Part shown: positions 44,652-57,000 of the stretch, in pieces | Numbering within the stretch: position 1 is the stretch's first letter | How the letters are laid out: every line of letters begins with the position of its first letter | NCBI GenBank assembly: GCA_024349245.1 | Contig: JALDNG010000092.1 | Coordinates: 300,001-364,000 of the forward strand | Source: Neodontobutis hainanensis | Taxonomy: Eukaryota > Chordata > Actinopteri > Gobiiformes > Odontobutidae | Length of the DNA stretch: 64,000 bases | Direction: 5' to 3' | Position numbers and translations under genes: made by a program | The notes under the pieces: generated by a model | Database searches by the model: none | The model's input: the letters and a program-made list of their open reading frames with translations, nothing else | What the model was told of the DNA's origin: nothing

Positions 44652-47600
44652 CCCCGCCCGCCCTGTCCTCTTTCCAGCTCTCAGTACGAACACACCACCC
44701 GACAAGAACACCTCCTCATGTGGGACGAGCCGTGTTTCTGAACTCCTCTGAGTCACTGAGGACAGATAAAGTTTGGTGAACACCCCACATTGTGTTTAAA
44801 AAAACTCACCTGAAACCTGTTTGAACTTTTGAAAATCTTGAAAACAAAAAATTAGAAAATCTGCCAAATCCTGTTTTACTTTTTCATTTTCCTTGATTTA
44901 CTTTAGTGATATTTCAGGGTTTTCTTGTGTTTTATGTGGTACTCGACACAGTTACTGTATTATCTGTTGAAGATCGTCTGTGTGTAGAATTGGCCAGACG
45001 CAGAAGCAGTTTACAGCTGTATACAAGCAGTTTGTTTATTTCTAAAGAACATTAAAAACATATCTAAGAATACATAATTACATGTCAGAAATTGTATTTG
45101 GAGTACATTTAGTGCTTTAAAACTGTAAAACTATAAAGGTCCCCACACTGTTTCTCAACTGTCTCATGTTGGGACCCCTGTATTTCCTTTTATCTCTTAC
45201 TTCCAACCCACCTTTACCAAACCAAATAAGAACCCTTTTATGGCCAAATCCTGTTTCTCCAAGTAAATCCACAGTTAACATGTGCTTTTTATTCTTCATA
45301 TACTTTAAATTAGGATGTCATGTATCATGCTGATGAGACTGCACCTCTGCTGTTATTATGCTGCGAATATTTTAGTTCAGGAAAAGACTTGTTTCAAATG
45401 CTTATTTTATTTCCCCGAGACTCAAGACTGCTTTTCTGAATCTACACAGACATTAACCTACAACAGTTAATAGACTAATATACACTTGTACCACATACAA
45501 CCTTACATCCAAAATCCAAGAATATCACTTAGAATTCACAACAAATGCAAAGTCAGTGCTTCAAGTTCATTTCCTGTTTTTCTCTTTAAACCTTCATTCT
45601 CTTAACTCAAACACCAGTCACTAGGATATACAGCTTTAATCAACTTCCAGTCCCACAATAAGCTTCATTTGCATTGTTTACTCGCCCCTATTTAAAAGCT
45701 TGAAAATGTACAAGCTTAAAAAAGTAGTATAAACAAATAGTTTAATATATATATATCTATAAGAAGTATTTACATGTGGTGAGATTGCCTTCTCTGTGAA
45801 TTTGGTTTGACAAATTAATGAAGTGTAAATTATGAGTGGAGTGCTTTGCAGAAAAGGTAAATGTACATATAAAGTTAATTGGAAACTGAAAAGAAAGTGT
45901 TTCTGAATCCCCTCTTTTGTCAAAAGTAAGAGTCCACAACTGAGTAACTATTAATACAAGGTAACAATTCTTATTCCCATAACTCTGCACTAACTCTGCA
46001 AGAACAGAGAAATTTGTTCTTGTTCTTGTTGCCACCTCAAAAACAAGAACAACCTTTTCTGTTTCTTGCAGAGTATGTACCAAGCTTTAATCCCATTGGT
46101 CTAAAGACAGACGGCACTGTAACTGTTTAATGTGCCACGCTGATACTTTAAATGTCAACTTTCTCAGCTGACATCTGTGAGGCGTATAATTGTCTTCAAA
46201 CTGAAATCCTTTCCGGGTTTTTTACTGTGAAGCCGAGAAAGAGAGGGAAGAACACCGCTTAAAATTAGGTTTGACCAAGCTAACGGGGAGTTGAGCAGAC
46301 AAATGAGCCGACTCCTTCGCAGTGACAGTGATTAATGTGCTAATATTGATACTACAGTTATTTACTGACAACGTTTGCAGATCACAGCGACCCGGAGACG
46401 TCACTAAAGACTGAAGGGTTGGCTCTGGGTGTGAAAATAAGGCGATTTTGTTCAGATTCAGGTTAAGTGCGTAAGAACGGCGTCACTTTAATTTAAAGAC
46501 ATAGTCTGGTTTAGGCTTCACTGAAACCAAAAATATTCATCCAAAAAAAATGGCTGACCCATTGATTATCAGCTCTGTGTGTCTCGGCTCTATCTCCAAG
46601 TGTCTGTGGAGTAGCACGTCCAGCCCAACTTTATGACTTTGGCACACTTTTTTGCAGGTATAAAAACACAGAATTAATTAAATGGATTATAAAAGCCTTT
46701 TATTTAAGCAATGAACGCATTAAAAAAGAACGCACACAAAAAAAAACTGTTCCGTTAAATTCTATGGAAAAGGCAGATTGTTCAAGCACCAACTCTGGTG
46801 AAAAGCATTCTTTATTCTCAAGTCCAACATGAAAAAAGTTTCCTAATGTTTTCTCTCTTTAGATTGTCCTTCCAAAATGGACTTTTCATATTGCATATAA
46901 CTGACACTTATTTTGAAAATGATTAACTAGTAAGTCTTTGTTTTTGCTTCCTGCTCATCATGTTTGTTTTCTGCTGTGCGTTTCAAATAGAAATACTCAC
47001 AAATTTGTGTAAAGCCGATGTGATTTTGTGAAGAAATTTGGCTAAACTTGTTCTAGCCATTTTCAAAAAGTGGTCATTGATGTAATTTATTTTTTCGATG
47101 GTCACTATTCACTCGTAGCTCTTACATTTACCTCTTCTGCCCTTTAAAGAACTAAACCGTTTCATTTTTGTCATCCACGGTACTTTTTGCTCACTCACAT
47201 TCTGCTTTTCGTTTTCTTTTGTCTTCCACAACTTCAACAAAAATCACTTGAAAAGGTGTTGCAGATGAATGACGTGTCCGACTTTAACTGTGACCCTTCG
47301 TAGCACTATGTGACATCGCTCTGGCACTTTGCTTCAGCAGAATATGTATATAATGTGTGTGTATTATAAACAAGGATTGATAATTATTTGTATTTATGAG
47401 CCTAAAGAAACTTTGAGAACTGATAAATCTTGTAGAAGCCAGTAGAACGAATGTAAACGGGTGACTTTGACATTTGACTTGGGGGTCACTTAATTGGACT
47501 AATGCTAGTTTACAGACTTTGAATCACTGGCCATTTTGCTTGTGTACATTTTGTCTTTGAAAGGACTATGCTGGTGCAACAGTTTCTATCCAAATGATGA

Positions 47601-48875
47601 AGTATTGTAGCGCATAAGTGGTTTTTATGAAATATAATGAAAAATGTATTTCCATAAACAGCTGACAGTGTGAGGTTGTCCTTTGCAATTTTAATGAGTT
47701 TATTGGAAAAAGACTACAATTTAATTATAAGCTTTTCACAAACTCGAGCCTTGTTTCCACTGGAGTGGTACAGTACGGGTCAGTTTCTCTGGCCAAAAGG
47801 TAAACGGATCATCCAATAAAAACCTATTGTACTACTTTGGCAAAAGGTTGAGCTAAACATTGCAGGTTGTTGATTGGACGATAGATAATTGTTACTAAAC
47901 AACCAAAATTGAAAGGGAAAAACCAAACATGTCTTAGTCTTGTGATAAACCATCATATATTGGTACGATGGAACTACGCATGCGCACAATGTAGTATAAT
48001 TATTTATGTTATAGGTGTTTTCAATGTGCTTTTTGACATAAAATCACAGAGAAGGTAGCAAACTTTATAAAAAAAATCAACGATAGTCACAATAAACGTT
48101 GAAGCCTTCTGATTGAGATGTTGTGATCTGCTCTTTAATGTTCATAAGGCTGTGTATAAACTAGAATTACTTTACTCTCCTCTTTTATATAAATTATTGG
48201 CATCACATCTAAGTTTTTATCGGGCCACTTCAAAACTTATTTATGTCACAGATAGAAACCGACTTTTGTGTTTCTTGTGATGCTCAGTGGAAACACAAGC
48301 CTGTATCTTTTAGTGGAAAAAAGGCTTTGTATTATTAATAAGGCTTTCACTCAGGAACAAAAATAAATACTATTGATTTAATTTGTTTAAATGGCTAAAG
48401 ATTATTGGGATAATTAAATTTACATTGTATTTGTCTAAAAGAAAATGAATACCTGACATGAAATATAAGTTTACTAGGGAAAAAAATATACAAGTTTGTC
48501 CATGACATTGAGAAAACACTGATATGGTCCTTTCAAACACTGCTGCAATGAAATAATGATGCTTTACAAAAACACCTGTTTTTTGCAAATGATGGCTTTG
48601 AAAATTGTCCTTAACCCAGTTATTTTAGAAATCTTATTCCTTTCAAAATAAATGTGAAATAAGGTAATGGAAAAGTGTCTCAACTCTAATATAAAGTTCA
48701 TAACCTCTTGTCATTTAGTTTCACTGTTTAATTTATATTTGAAGTGTCCTGTGGTGGATCACTATTGCTCAATAATAATAATAAAATAGTTTATATTTAA
48801 CCCCATCAAGCTTATATTATTGAAGTTTACTTTTTGTGCCAGAAAAGAAAAGAACAATTGAAAGCACATTTTTTC

Positions 48876-48900
48876 TTTTTTTTTTTTTTTTTTTTTTTTT
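48876..48900. repeat. Poly-T tract (25 nt)
   Basis: Uninterrupted T run inside the likely mkln1 3'UTR, preceded by TTTTTTC. It may be the A-tail of a reverse-oriented retroelement, but no element body was recognised. Confidence 0.9.
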
Positions 48901-49112
48901 GAAATGCCAAATACTACTTTTGCTTTTTTTAGTCTAAATGTCCTCTGAACCGGACAATGTGTTGAATTTTCTCATCCCGTGTGGCCCTTCTGTTAACTGT
49001 TAAATTCTTTTGGAAGGGTTCTGAGGCTCTGAGATCAGTAAGCACTACTCTGTGGAAACAGTGAATGTGTAGAAAGCCTGTAGTTATTGCATTGTACGTA
49101 ATGTATATAATG

Positions 49113-49118
49113 AATAAA
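49113..49118 (+). terminator. mkln1: Candidate mkln1 polyadenylation signal (AATAAA)
   Basis: Canonical hexamer in TGAATAAAGATTG, followed 10-25 nt later by the T/GT-rich segment TTGTATTTTGTTC. A Pumilio-type TGTATATA lies 4 nt upstream of the hexamer. It comes just before the V-SINE and the unique spacer separating the two convergent genes. Confidence 0.6.
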
Positions 49119-49336
49119 GATTGTATTTTGTTCAAGTTTCTGTCTTATTGCATTATTATTGTCAATCACCCAGGATTTATTTGGGGTTTCTCCAGAACAC
49201 CCTAGGTGAGATTTTGTGTGGCGCCCCTTGCATTGTGACCAATATCCCTTATGCTATTTTTGTTTTAAGGTCACACAGGTACAACACTTTACCAGTCGAG
49301 CGAAAGAGGCCACATGTGAGGATCAACTGTAATAGG

Positions 49337-49539
49337 GCGCAGTGGCTCAGTGGTAGAGCAGTCGTCTTTCAACCAGAAGGTAGTTGGTTCGATTCCTGCT
49401 CTCCCCACAGTTCATACTGTTGTGTCCTTGGGCAAGATACTTAACCCACCTTGCCTCCAGTGGCTGTAACACTGGTAATTACTGTAGAACAATGTAAGTC
49501 GCTTTGGATAAAAGCGTCAGCTAAATGAATAAATGTAAA
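49337..49539 (+). mobile_element. V-SINE (tRNA-derived SINE) with target duplication
   Basis: The head has RNA polymerase III boxes: A box in TGGCTCAGTGGTAGAGC and B box GGTTCGATTCC (49386-49396). The central V-type domain is GTGTCCTTGGGCAAGATACT and the tail is GTCGCTTTGGATAAAAGCGT. It is flanked by TGTAATAGG at 49328-49336 and 49540-49548. It sits between the mkln1 and podxl 3' ends. It is a SINE, not a tRNA gene. Confidence 0.92.
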
Positions 49540-49548
49540 TGTAATAGG

Positions 49549-50305
49549 CTTGGGATAGGTTTTCTATGTGTTTCATTGTAATGAATAAAACTCTACAGTC
49601 GTAATTCAACAGCAGCTTATTATCAAAGCTCACCTGACAACACACCGATGAATGGAGATTTTTTTATTTATTTTTTTGTGTGTGTGCATATTTTTTTTAT
49701 CTATTAAGTAAGCAATAAGAAAGCAAGACAATGTGTGTTGTAAAAGTTAAATTGGTCTGGGTCTGTGTATATTTTGGGGGCGGGTGTACGTGTTAATAGA
49801 AACGTAATTGGCTAGTGTGTTTGATTGGTGCTTTTTCCACAAACAATAACATTACAGATCAAAATGAGTAAACAGCCTTTAAAATTTAGTTTGTTTGCAA
49901 AAAGGAAAACCCTCCTGAGATGATTTAGACCTAGCCTATTTTCTCAAACCCCTTCCCACAGCAATCCTCTGTTGGTGCTGCCAGCCCACAGTGCGGTACT
50001 GACGTTGCTTCAAACCATATGGGAAGTAAAATTTGGGGATTGGCGCCAAAAATATTCTTTTCATTCATTGATCACCTTGACTCTGAAGTGAGACGTGGCG
50101 TATGCCTGGCACTTCCTCGACTGAAAGAGCCAGTATCTGGAGAAACACGGACACGCTGCGTCAGGAAATAATAAATATTATAAATAAATTGGTGATGGTT
50201 AAAAAGTCTGTAGGTGCAAAATGTCTGCTATGTCTCTGTCATTCCACCACCAGTGTGTGACTGTGGAGTGAATGAATAACGGATAAGTAAAACATATTTG
50301 AGCAT
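49549..50305. other. Intergenic spacer, no gene seen
   Basis: Short frames only. It contains T-rich and GTGTGTG runs near 49660-49690. Confidence 0.55.
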
Positions 50306-50480
50306 ATACAGTATTGTTCTAAATAATAGCAGTACAATGTAACTAACCAGAATAATCCAGGTTTTTAGTATATTTTTTATTGCTAAGTGGCAAACGGGTT
50401 ACCAGGAGGTGCAGTAGATTCTCAGAAAACAAACATGATTTGCACGCTTTTAAGGCTGTGCAATTGGACGATTAGTAATA
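50306..50480 (+). mobile_element. Tc1/mariner-like element fragment
   Basis: TACAGTATTGTTCTAAATAA, TAGCAGTACAATGTAACTAA and TTTATTGCTAAGTGGCAAAC match the left part of a fish Tc1-like family known for an 'aataatagcagt' end. The remainder of the element is missing. Confidence 0.6.
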
Positions 50481-51030
50481 CTGTAAGTACTAGGCATTAT
50501 TATTGTTATTAGATAAATTGAGTACAGAGCGCTGATGTTGTGCGGCGTTATAGGAGCAGGTTAATAGTACACTGCTGCAATGACATTACTCAGGTTTTAT
50601 TTTTTTTGTTCATTGCTTTTCTGTACAATGGAATACAATAATCCAAAACACAATTGTTTATTGCAGCCTCTGACAATGCTACAAACAAGGATTTACTCTC
50701 TTCCTTATTTTAACTATTGGCAACTTTCAGGTGTAAGTCCACTTAAAGCTCTACTCTTCTTTTGATATAGTACTTCGGCAGACCATGCTATGCGCAAAGG
50801 GTCTGGGCATAGGCACAGCAATTTTTGACCCAAATTGTAGAGTGACAGGAATGGACTTTTCAATTAACAGATATTTAACACGTATTTTATTGCTTTTGTT
50901 TTAAATAAATGATCCACAACAAATCAATAAAACACACACTTGCTACCTAGCTTTGGATACCACTCTATTGTGAGTTTGTGTTTGCTTAGGTCCAAGAGGC
51001 ACATGCAGAGATAAATTGGACAAATCAAAG
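50481..51030. other. Intergenic spacer before the podxl 3' end, no gene seen
   Basis: AT-rich with one short plus frame (50580-50765), unsupported. Confidence 0.5.
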
Positions 51031-52843
51031 TGAAAGAACACTTCATTTATTTGCAAATGTAAAAGTACAGCATCACGACCGTCTGAGTTAAAACTACAGG
51101 ACGGTTATCTCTTTACAGTTTCCAGTGTGTCAGACCCCTGCTGTTTGCTGCAGCAGCAAACATCATAAATACAACACATAACGGCTATGTTCTTTTGCCA
51201 AAAAACAAAAAAGTGAAACACAAACAAAACATGAAACAAAAACTGCCAAATGTGAACAAACTGAAGTAAATACATAGTGGTTTAAAGGGAAAAAAACTAT
51301 TTACAGTGTTTGCTTGAGAAAAGGCACAGTGGCAGCGTTAACCAGTGTTTTTTTCTTTATTACTTTATCACAGTAAATCTTGAAACATTAAAAAATACGC
51401 TGCATTATAGTTCTGCCATATTTCTGTCCTTCTTTGCTTCCCATACTTTGTCATACATTCTTGCATTCTTGCATTCAGCTAAACTATAATACTGTAATAG
51501 GTTGAACTAAATGTAAAAGAGCTTCAATGACGCTTATTTTTTCAAGGATTATTATATAAATTAATGCAAATATTATATGGAAGGCCAAGTAGGATGAAAA
51601 AATGTGAAAGCAAACAAAAGCTATTGAATGAAATAAACTTCATGTGAAAACCATGTAGTGAAATTGAAGCAAATAAATTAGCTTAAGTTTAAATGGGGGA
51701 GACTTCTATTATTCCATGTGATTCCAAAAAGGCACATGTCAACATTTGTAAAAGTGTTTACAAACAAAAGTAGACACTGAGTAATTCCCTTTTACGTTTT
51801 GGGGAGTTTTAAAGAGATTCAGCTCGAGCTGATGTTAGTGAAATACGAACAGGTTGTATTGAAGCATCCTCGGGTCTCGTGTCTAGGTTAGAGTCTAAAT
51901 CGGCCGAGACAGCTGACGTTTATTGATCTCTGTTCATCTTCAGAGACAAATATATAGCAAAAACAATATAAAAGGACTATATTTACATGTGCTGGTGAAC
52001 AAACACACTCAGAGGTGATGGTCATATAAAGTCCTCTTCACAATGAGCCTTTTGTTGGATAGATTTGTGTAAGTGCCCTGCCTCCTGGTGGCAGGACGCA
52101 GTCCCTACATAAACAGTTAAACTGGCTTTACCCACATCCTGTTTTGGTCTTTGTCTTAACCCCACCCTCACCCCCAACAGCAGCAGAGGAAACTTTGTGC
52201 CGATCAAACCGAGAAAATGTAATTTTCAATTACTTTTACTCACAATTACTCTTTTTACGGAAGCATAATGTGATTGGCCAAAGGCATGGAGTTTGCTGAA
52301 CGTGCTCATCTATTAAAATCCTTATTAATAAAGCCTAGTAAACGTCTTAAAATAGTATTTTTCACAAACTTCTATTACAATATGCTGTTTGGGTTTGTTT
52401 TTTTTTGTAAAAAAAATAAAATAATCACATACTCTCCATTTAATGTCTGTAAGTTGCTGATCCAGGTCATGGTGCAGTGAAGTACTTCAGCTCTGGGCAA
52501 TTGGACATCATTTTAAAGCTCAAAAACCTTTCACCCTGTCTTCTTTATAAACTCTAAAGGAACTTTTTTTGGAAACAGAACTCATCCTAAAAATGTGTCC
52601 TGATGCCTACTTCCAATCTACTTCAATATACTGTATTTCTTGGCTTAAATGTTCTAGAACTCCAGGCAAATGCACGGCACAATGCAGCAAACACCAATCC
52701 CCAAAAAACATTAAATTAAAGCATGTTTTGTGATTTAACAAAAATGTGTTACTACTGTTTTAACCAATGTAGTTTTAAGTTCAGTTGTGTTTAAAGGCAC
52801 AATGATCAAATAGCAGTCTCATTTTCAGAAGCTGTTGACGTCA
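51030..52843 (-). other. podxl: Probable podxl 3'UTR
   Basis: No coding exon or clear transposon is seen between the podxl stop codon and about 51.0 kb. On the minus strand the last good poly(A) signal is AATAAA at 51046-51051, followed by T-rich sequence. That would give a 3'UTR of about 1.8 kb. The extent is inferred. Confidence 0.5.
51046..51051 (-). terminator. podxl: Candidate podxl polyadenylation signal
   Basis: TTTATT on the plus strand reads AATAAA in the direction of podxl, within GCAAATAAATGAAG. About 1.9 kb separates it from the candidate mkln1 signal, so the genes are convergent without overlapping. Confidence 0.45.
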
Positions 52844-53038
52844 TCACAGGTGCGTGTCCTCCTCGTCCAGGACGTCCTCCTTCAGCAGGTTGTCTATGGG
52901 GACGATCCAGTTGTCGTTGAACTCTCCGTTCAGAGCCACCTTCTTCTCCTGCATCTCCGGCTGCACCTCCATCACCTCCAGAGTCGGGTTGTCATGGTAA
53001 CCATTTTCTAATGTGTGCAGCTCCTCCGTCAGATGTTG
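52844..53038 (-). CDS. podxl: podxl last coding exon (cytoplasmic tail, PDZ ligand DTHL)
   Basis: Acceptor TTTTTGCAG. It encodes 64 residues starting QHLTEELHTLENGYHDNPTL, then EVMEVQPEMQEKK, WIVPIDNL and an acidic end, closing with DTHL and TGA (52844-52846). DTHL is the podocalyxin PDZ-binding motif for NHERF1/2. It is the most conserved part of the protein and the anchor of the identification. Confidence 0.97.
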   Translation of the reverse strand, partial: QHLTEELHTLENGYHDNPTLEVMEVQPEMQEKKVALNGEFNDNWIVPIDNLLKEDVLDEEDTHL

Positions 53039-53933
53039 CTGCAAAAAGTTACGTACAATATTAAGCCCAAATCTTTTTTGGGAACTGTGGGTAGCGGGAA
53101 TCGAACCACCTACCTACCGTTGAAGGATGACCGCCATATACTATATATTCAATTATATATGCATGGTCAATATTTTTTTAGAATGTTGGATACATTGGCT
53201 CTTCAATAATAACATAGACAATTCAATTATCTTACATTTAGGCTTTTGTTTTCAGATAAAATGGTAAACACAAGCAAAAAAACATGCTGTAAACATTAAA
53301 TCTAAATGAACCAAAATTACACACATCTACAAACAGGATCTGCATGTAAAAACAGTTTTGGATTGGTTTCTTATCTGTACCTGGTTCTCGTTGTACGGTT
53401 TGCGGTGATGAGACGCACAGACAGCAAGGATGACGATCATGATCAGCAGAGCCCCACAAGAGGCCAAGATGGCGATCAGTGTTTTGTTATCAGTGGGTTT
53501 CTTTGAGTAAGAGACAATAGGACATTGTTCTTAGACCCAGTAATCAACAAGTTATTCCTTACATTTTTTTATTATTTTGACCTTACCTTAGTGATTTCTT
53601 CAAAATGCTGCGAGACAAGAGAGGCCTTTACTGTAACAGAAATGATTGCACATTATAGAAGACTAAAAACCAATACACTTTTACTAAAATATGAATGAGT
53701 AAAGAGCAGCGTACCTTTGCCGTTGATCTCCACTTCGCCAAGTTGCAGTTTCCCATTGTTCGACCAGTACGACAGAGTACAGTTTCCGTCCTGGAGGTTC
53801 CCCATGAGCTGCTTACACAGAATCACCAGATTCCTATCCTTCTCGTTCTGAAAATATAACCATACATTCATAAGCACATCAGACAGTCAGTACAGGAATC
53901 AAGCTATTCAGATCAGGTATAAAAATGAAGATG

Positions 53934-53983
<50 letters not shown>

Positions 53984-53986
53984 TGC

Positions 53987-54059
<73 letters not shown>

Positions 54060-57000
54060 CTGGGCAATGATTAAAGCGTTTAGTCGCGATTAATCACATT
54101 ATACAAAAAATTTAATAATGAATTAAATGATTGTGTATTGCATACTTTTATTTTGAACGTACTGCTATATAAAAAAAAGTGCAATAACATTTGGTTTGCA
54201 AACACTTTAAACAAATAAGGTGCTTTTTACAGCAGTTAAAAGTTAGTAGCAGTTGAAATATTTCTTGTAAATCTCAACTTAAACATTAATCAAATTAAAT
54301 ATTAAACCAAAAATATTTGCTACTGCCAGGGCATTAATATTTTGTTTAGTTTGTTATAGAAAAACAAGTTAGGTTTAGAGCCTCGATCATAACATTATAA
54401 CAATGTAAACAATATAAATGTCTGTGTAGAACCTTGTAGCCGCGGTGAGGGTCAGAGTTGGGTCCTGGTGCTGCTAAAAGCAGCAGCAGTTTTCAATTAT
54501 GCTCAGAGCAAAAATTAAAGTACTTTAAGTTGGATATGTATTATTTTGAGCCCAATCTGTTTCCATGTGCAAGGTCTAATTTAATTTACACGCAACGCAA
54601 AGTCTGGTTAAAAATACAAAAATTGCTCTGTTAAATCAAAGCACATGGCCAATTTGAATAAATCAAAACCATTTTGGTCTTAGACTTCTTCAGAATAGAT
54701 TTCCAAAGTGTTTGATAAACTTGTCTAAATCCAGTTCTAACCAGGTTCAAAGTTAACCTAAGGTTCAGCAACAGTTCACTTTCAAGGTTTCTAACATGAC
54801 TGAGAAAACGGAGAAAACAGAGAAAATGGGTTGATGTAAAAACTTTGAATTGATCTTTGGGACAGAGCCAAGACCAAACATAAATAACTTTATTATTATT
54901 ATTATTAATTCATTTATTTGATTTGGATTGAGTGCATGTGGATGAACATACATGAAACACAGCCACATGAATGTAAACATGACCGAGTGTACCCTCAGGG
55001 TAATTTCCATCTGTTGTCCCAACATTCACACACATTCATACACCAGAGCAACACTATCACACATTCATACACCAGAGCAACACTATCACACATTCATACA
55101 CCAGAGCAACACTATCACACATTCATACACCAGAGCAACACTATCACACATTCAGTACACCAGAGCAACACTATCACACATTCATACACCAGAGCAACAC
55201 TATCACACATTCATACACCAGAGCAACACTATCACACATTCATACACCAGAGCAACACTATCACACATTCATACACCAGAGTAACACTATCACACATTCA
55301 TACACCAGAGCAACACTATCACACATTAGTACACCAGAGCAACACTATCACACATTCATACACCAGAGCAACACTATCACACATTCATACACCAGAGCAA
55401 CACTATCACACATTCATACACCAGAGTAACACTATCACACATTCATACACCAGAGCAACACTATCACACATTCATACACCAGAGCAACACTATCACACAT
55501 TCATACACCAGAGCAACACTATCACACATTAGTACACCAGAGCAACACTATCACACATTCATACACCAAAGTAACACTATCACACATTCATACACAAGAA
55601 CAACACTATCACACATTCGTACACCAGAGTAACACTATCACACATTCATACACCAGAGCGACACTATCACACATTCATACACCAGAGTAACACTATCACA
55701 CATTCATACACCAGAGTAACACTATCACACATTCATACACCAGAGTAACACTATCACACATTCATACACAAGAGCAACACTATCACACATTCATACACCA
55801 GAGCAACATTCACACATTCATAAACAAGAGCAACACTATCACACATTCATACACCAGAGCAACACTATCACACATTCATACACCAGAGCAACACTATCAC
55901 ACATTCATACACCAGAGCAACACTATCACACATTCATACACCAGAGCAACATTCACACATTCATAAACAAGAGCAACACTATCACACATTCATACACCAG
56001 AGCAACACTATCACACATTCATACACCAGAGCAACATTCACACATTCATACACCAGAGCAACACTATCACACATTCATACACCAGAGTAACACTATCACA
56101 CATTCATACACCAGAGCAACACTATCACACATTCATACACCAGAGCAACACTATCACACATTCATACACCAGAGCAACACTATCACACATTCATACACCA
56201 GAGCAACACTATCACACATTCATACACCAGAGTAACATTCATACACTAGTGCTGTGTCACTGGAGGCAATGGGAGTTCATTATAAACTGGGGAGAGCAGG
56301 AATCGAACCGCCAACCTTCCGGTTATAGGACAACCACTCTACCACTGAGTCCAAGATTTGACTAAGATGTTTAAATACCACAATGCTGTCTGAGAAAACA
56401 AAGAAAAAGTAACTAGTCCTATTGCATTCTCAAATGGAGATAGTTTTGTTGGAAAAGGAATATATATTTAAAAGAAGAGCAAAAGACTAAAACATTTTTA
56501 AGCATGTCCTATTTAAAATTACACAATATTAATGCCTTTCGCAGCTTTAGGCCATTAAACAGCTCTCACTCTGATTGGACAGGAAGGTGAGGCCTGAGGT
56601 CACATCTTCCTGTGCCTTGAATGATGTATGGAGTATTCCTTAAATATAATGGGATGGCACACAGCTGCGAGCCAAGCCAGGAGCAGGAGAGGAGGCGGGT
56701 AAAGAGGTGTGGGAATGAAGGAAACCAGAGAAAGGCAGGAAGAGTTTCCACTAAGACACTTTTTCCACCCACTACAGACTCCCTTACGTCCTGTCCCGGC
56801 ACTATGGTAACCAGAGGAGGGTCCGAGGAGGGATCCACTCGAGTCTTCTTCAGGACTTTAGGAAGCACCTGTACTTTCACTGCTTCAGCTCTGGAGTTTA
56901 TTCCCAGAGAACAGTCCATCGTCTAAGAATAAGACTTGGACAGAGCATTGTATACACCTGTTAGAGCAGGATCCAGTCGAGAAAATAAATATCTGTGTTA

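Larger units (their letters stand above)
44652..49135 (+). other. mkln1: Probable mkln1 3'UTR (about 4.5 kb)
   Basis: No exon-like coding sequence follows the stop codon. The stretch is AT-rich and mostly free of the dispersed repeats seen elsewhere, apart from a poly-T tract at 48876-48900. The best poly(A) signal is AATAAA at 49113-49118, followed by a T/GT-rich segment. Earlier AATAAA-like hexamers near 48090 and 48646 could give shorter forms. Three UGUANAUA Pumilio-type sites lie at 45862-45869 (TGTACATA), 47345-47352 and 49102-49109 (TGTATATA). The UTR extent is inferred. Confidence 0.6.

Noticed and set aside
49337..49420. tRNA-like sequence with A and B boxes
   Set aside because: It lacks a proper cloverleaf 3' half and continues into the V domain and LINE-like tail of a SINE.
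54918..55532. 204-codon open frame with a 29-residue periodic peptide
   Set aside because: It is the 29-bp minisatellite translated. The unit has no stop codon, so it cycles through all frames. There is no start context, splice support or homology.
55025..56240. Regular direct repeats that could suggest a CRISPR array
   Set aside because: Units abut without unique spacers, and the DNA is vertebrate. It is a minisatellite.
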